Below are positions 30,057 through 32,338 of a DNA stretch of 32,338 nucleotides, in pieces (the stretch's first letter is position 1; each line of letters opens with the position of its first letter). The stretch comes from Paludibacter jiangxiensis (lineage in GTDB: Bacteria; Bacteroidota; Bacteroidia; Bacteroidales; Paludibacteraceae). A program made the position numbers and the translations under genes. The notes beneath the pieces are model-generated. The model was not told the origin of the DNA and searched no databases. It was given only the letters and a program-made list of their open reading frames with translations. The stretch covers positions 1 through 32,338 of the forward strand of contig CAMBSB010000041.1 of the NCBI GenBank assembly GCA_945870155.1, in the 5' to 3' direction.

Positions 30057-32338
30057 AACAATTCTATCACCTCCTGTATGACTTACAAATTCAGGAGCAT
30101 ATTGGCATTGAACGGATGCAATACCACTTGTAAATTCACCGCTGTTGTTTGCCCACAATTCATATTCAAACACATAAGTTCCTTTAGGTAAAAATGAAAA
30201 GAAAAACTGTGTTGAGGCGTCTTTGGTGGTTTGATAATAGCAAAGTTTTTCTTTCCAATACGATCCTGAACGTTGATTTACAGGTTCAAAGCAGGATGCT
30301 CTCAGGTCTTTGAGTGCTACAAATTCCATATTTCTATCGGTCGAAATGACTAAACGAGTAATTATTTTATCGCCTTTTGTAAGTTTGGTTTGTTCAATAG
30401 GTAGCATGGTTTTTCCGGTAGCGGTAATTTTTTCAACAAACAGTTTTTTGCTGATTTTCAAAGGTCCACCATTTCCGACAATTTTATCCAAATCCTGATA
30501 ATATTGCCAATACATGGCTCCCCAGCCTATTCCGCTCGATTTAGAAGCACTTAAACTTGAATTATTTATAACAATATTGCCCATTTCCGGTTTTACTTCT
30601 ATAGCCGGTATACTAACTTTAAAATAGGCAGTGCCAGCTTCAATTTCTTTAGGTTGCAGTGTTTTGCTTCCAACTTCAATTTTCACAGTACTTTCATTGT
30701 TGAGCCAATTGCTACCTTGTAAAAGTAAGGCATAAATTGCATTTACAGTTGCCATAGGCGAATCCCAGCGTTGTGTTTGTTTTTGTTTCAAAAGCCAAAT
30801 TTTCATTTCATCTACATCGGCTGTGTTTTTCCACACTTCGGAATATGCTTCTATTATGGCTGCCTGAACTGCAATTGGACGCTCGTTCCAGAAATATCCG
30901 GCACTGTTTTTAGCCCAATACATACCAAATTCATCAGTCTTTAAGGCATTCTCTTTTAATGATTTAAGTATGTCATTGGCAACTTGAATTTTTCCATTTC
31001 TATGGGCTACAACAGCTATCATTGCTTTTCCATATAGTGTGAAACCAGTCCAGTATTTTTCGGATTGGGCAGTGTAAAATTTTACTGCTTCCTGAGCTGA
31101 AACATGAATTGGAATTTCAGGATACTCTGAACGTAAATGTAAATAAAACATTTGTATATTGCCTATACAGAATTGTTTTTGGTAATCTTTATTGTATTTT
31201 TTAAGTTCAAAAAAATCTTTTAGGATTTCTAAATCTAAGTAATTCAATGCTTTATAAATAACAGTTTGAAGTTGGTCATTGGTGTTTTCTTTTGTTATTC
31301 TATTCAATCGAGCCAAGTTCAACATAATTTCCTGCGTAATATATCTGCTTTCGGGCATACCTTCGTACCAGGCAAAACCACCATTTGGAGTTTGGAGTTT
31401 CATCAGTTTATCAAAATATTGCTGATTTTGATTTTTCTGCATATTTAAATCAAACAAAAGCGCGATTTGACGTTTTTGTTCTGTTTCATCTTTGGCAGCC
31501 ATTACCCAAGGTGTTTCTTCCAATAGCATATTTTTCAGTTCCGAATTTTTCTGCAAATTCGACAGCAAAGCATCTCTACTTCCACCGGCTTTTTTCCATT
31601 TATCAAAAGTGGCGGCAATTTTAGGGTTAGAATTAGCAATATATCCGGCCAAAGCATTTGCATAATAGGCTGTAAAATAGTCCATTGCATTTTCATTTTC
31701 AGGAGCCGAAAGAGTAGGTAATGCTTGTACAGCATACCAAGCCGGATTTGCCGAAAACTCTACTGCCAAATTTTGTGTTTCTACTTTCGATCCATTTTTT
31801 ATTAAACTTTCAAATTTAAACTTGCGCGTTTCATTGTTGCGAATTATAAGCGGTAAACTCTCTGTTACCAGCACTTTATCGGGCAGTACAGCTAAATACT
31901 TTTGTTCGCCATCGCTGAAATTACCGGCACTAGCTATCACTTTACAAATAACAATTTCATAAGGAGCAAATTCAGTAATTTCCCATTCTACAGCTTTGGT
32001 CTGATTGGCTGTCAGCGTTATTGATTTGGTATTTAAGTCTTTAATTTTTATAGTTTTTTCTGTAGCCGGATTTATTAGCTCGAATTGAACAGAAGCGTTT
32101 TGTGTTTTATCGGTCAGATTTATCACATTTGCACTCAAAATCAATTTGTCAGAACGACGTACAAAACGTGGTAAATTCATTTGCACCATCAAATCTTTTT
32201 GAGTTACAACCTGATTTTCAGCTTGACCAAAATATAAATCTGCTGTATGAGCTAACATTTTTACATTCCACCTGGTTAAACTCTCGGGAGCGGTGAAGGT
32301 AAATTTTACATTTCCCTGTTCATCAGTTCGGAGTTGTG
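30048..32338 (-). CDS. Alpha-2-macroglobulin-family protein, 5' part outside window
   Basis: The frame continues past the right window edge; residues before the ATG at 32256-32258 (TDEQGNVKFTFTAPESLTRW) are in frame and family-like, so the gene extends upstream. About 763 C-terminal residues are visible. Blocks include LMVQMNLPRFVRRSDKLILS, the bait-domain-flanking MG strands, and an alpha-alpha toroid region (GGFAWYEGMPESRYITQEIM, MYWAKNSAGYFWNERPIAVQ, RWDSPMATVNAIYALL). The C-terminal receptor-like domain ends in FVSHTGGDRIVIR. The thioester motif (C-x-E-Q) is absent from the toroid, as in many Bacteroidota members. Such large periplasmic or surface proteins are thought to trap proteases. 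The full length cannot be judged. Confidence 0.88.
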   Translation of the reverse strand, partial: QLRTDEQGNVKFTFTAPESLTRWNVKMLAHTADLYFGQAENQVVTQKDLMVQMNLPRFVRRSDKLILSANVINLTDKTQNASVQFELINPATEKTIKIKDLNTKSITLTANQTKAVEWEITEFAPYEIVICKVIASAGNFSDGEQKYLAVLPDKVLVTESLPLIIRNNETRKFKFESLIKNGSKVETQNLAVEFSANPAWYAVQALPTLSAPENENAMDYFTAYYANALAGYIANSNPKIAATFDKWKKAGGSRDALLSNLQKNSELKNMLLEETPWVMAAKDETEQKRQIALLFDLNMQKNQNQQYFDKLMKLQTPNGGFAWYEGMPESRYITQEIMLNLARLNRITKENTNDQLQTVIYKALNYLDLEILKDFFELKKYNKDYQKQFCIGNIQMFYLHLRSEYPEIPIHVSAQEAVKFYTAQSEKYWTGFTLYGKAMIAVVAHRNGKIQVANDILKSLKENALKTDEFGMYWAKNSAGYFWNERPIAVQAAIIEAYSEVWKNTADVDEMKIWLLKQKQTQRWDSPMATVNAIYALLLQGSNWLNNESTVKIEVGSKTLQPKEIEAGTAYFKVSIPAIEVKPEMGNIVINNSSLSASKSSGIGWGAMYWQYYQDLDKIVGNGGPLKISKKLFVEKITATGKTMLPIEQTKLTKGDKIITRLVISTDRNMEFVALKDLRASCFEPVNQRSGSYWKEKLCYYQTTKDASTQFFFSFLPKGTYVFEYELWANNSGEFTSGIASVQCQYAPEFVSHTGGDRIVIR

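Overview
The window looks like chromosomal DNA from a free-living, respiring member of the Bacteroidota, probably Bacteroidales or a relative. The reasons are low GC with AT-rich spacers, little Shine-Dalgarno signal, promoter-like words of the form TTTG-N19-TAnnTTTG, Cys-type lipoprotein signal peptides, an alpha-2-macroglobulin-like protein without a thioester motif, and the gene order leuA-leuC-leuD-(citramalate synthase)-leuB. The genus is inference.

Layout. 1-2650: the distal part of a lipoprotein gene (open at the window edge) and a two-gene minus-strand lipoprotein unit. 2650-3930: a gene-poor stretch with a decayed gene remnant, a MITE-like element, a heptamer array and a strong terminator. 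3934-6561 (minus): a 58-residue winged-helix-like protein downstream of prephenate dehydrogenase (tyrA), then an Nramp metal transporter. 6660-6890: a hairpin-rich intergenic repeat. 7121-10374: an esterase-like alpha/beta hydrolase divergent from an NTF2-like protein, a 42-codon coupled ORF and a CrtI/CrtISO-type FAD oxidoreductase. 10621-13700 (minus): the hexuronate genes uxaB-uxaA, with a paired operator-like palindrome upstream.

14435-21135 (plus) is the centrepiece. It is a five-gene leuA-leuC-leuD-cimA-leuB operon preceded by a consensus Bacteroidota promoter, a 20-residue Leu/Ile-rich leader peptide and a terminator hairpin with a UACG tetraloop. Alternative pairings are visible, so this reads as a ribosome-mediated attenuator. 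The fourth gene resembles citramalate synthase, so LeuCD and LeuB can serve both leucine synthesis and the pyruvate route to isoleucine. The leader carries codons for both amino acids.

21738-23607 (plus): a MATE efflux protein and a small Spy-like periplasmic protein. 23670-26333 (minus): an Rrf2/NsrR-like regulator followed by subunits II and I of an atypical heme-copper oxidase. Subunit I has Asp in place of the TM6 Cu-ligand His, and subunit II has lost its CuA ligands; the best reading is a quinol-dependent NO reductase of the gNOR type under NO-responsive control. 26692-28784 (minus): sucC-sucD. 28975-29817: a metallo-beta-lactamase-fold hydrolase. 30048 to the right edge: the C-terminal part of an alpha-2-macroglobulin-family protein.

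Two classes of small repeat recur between genes. One is a GC-rich hairpin word (CCCCCTTCAGGGGG plus a G-run) present about nine times, once inside the leuC coding region. The other is a set of degenerate short-period tandem arrays (periods 7, 8 and 16) next to stop codons. No tRNA, rRNA, CRISPR array or complete insertion sequence was seen.
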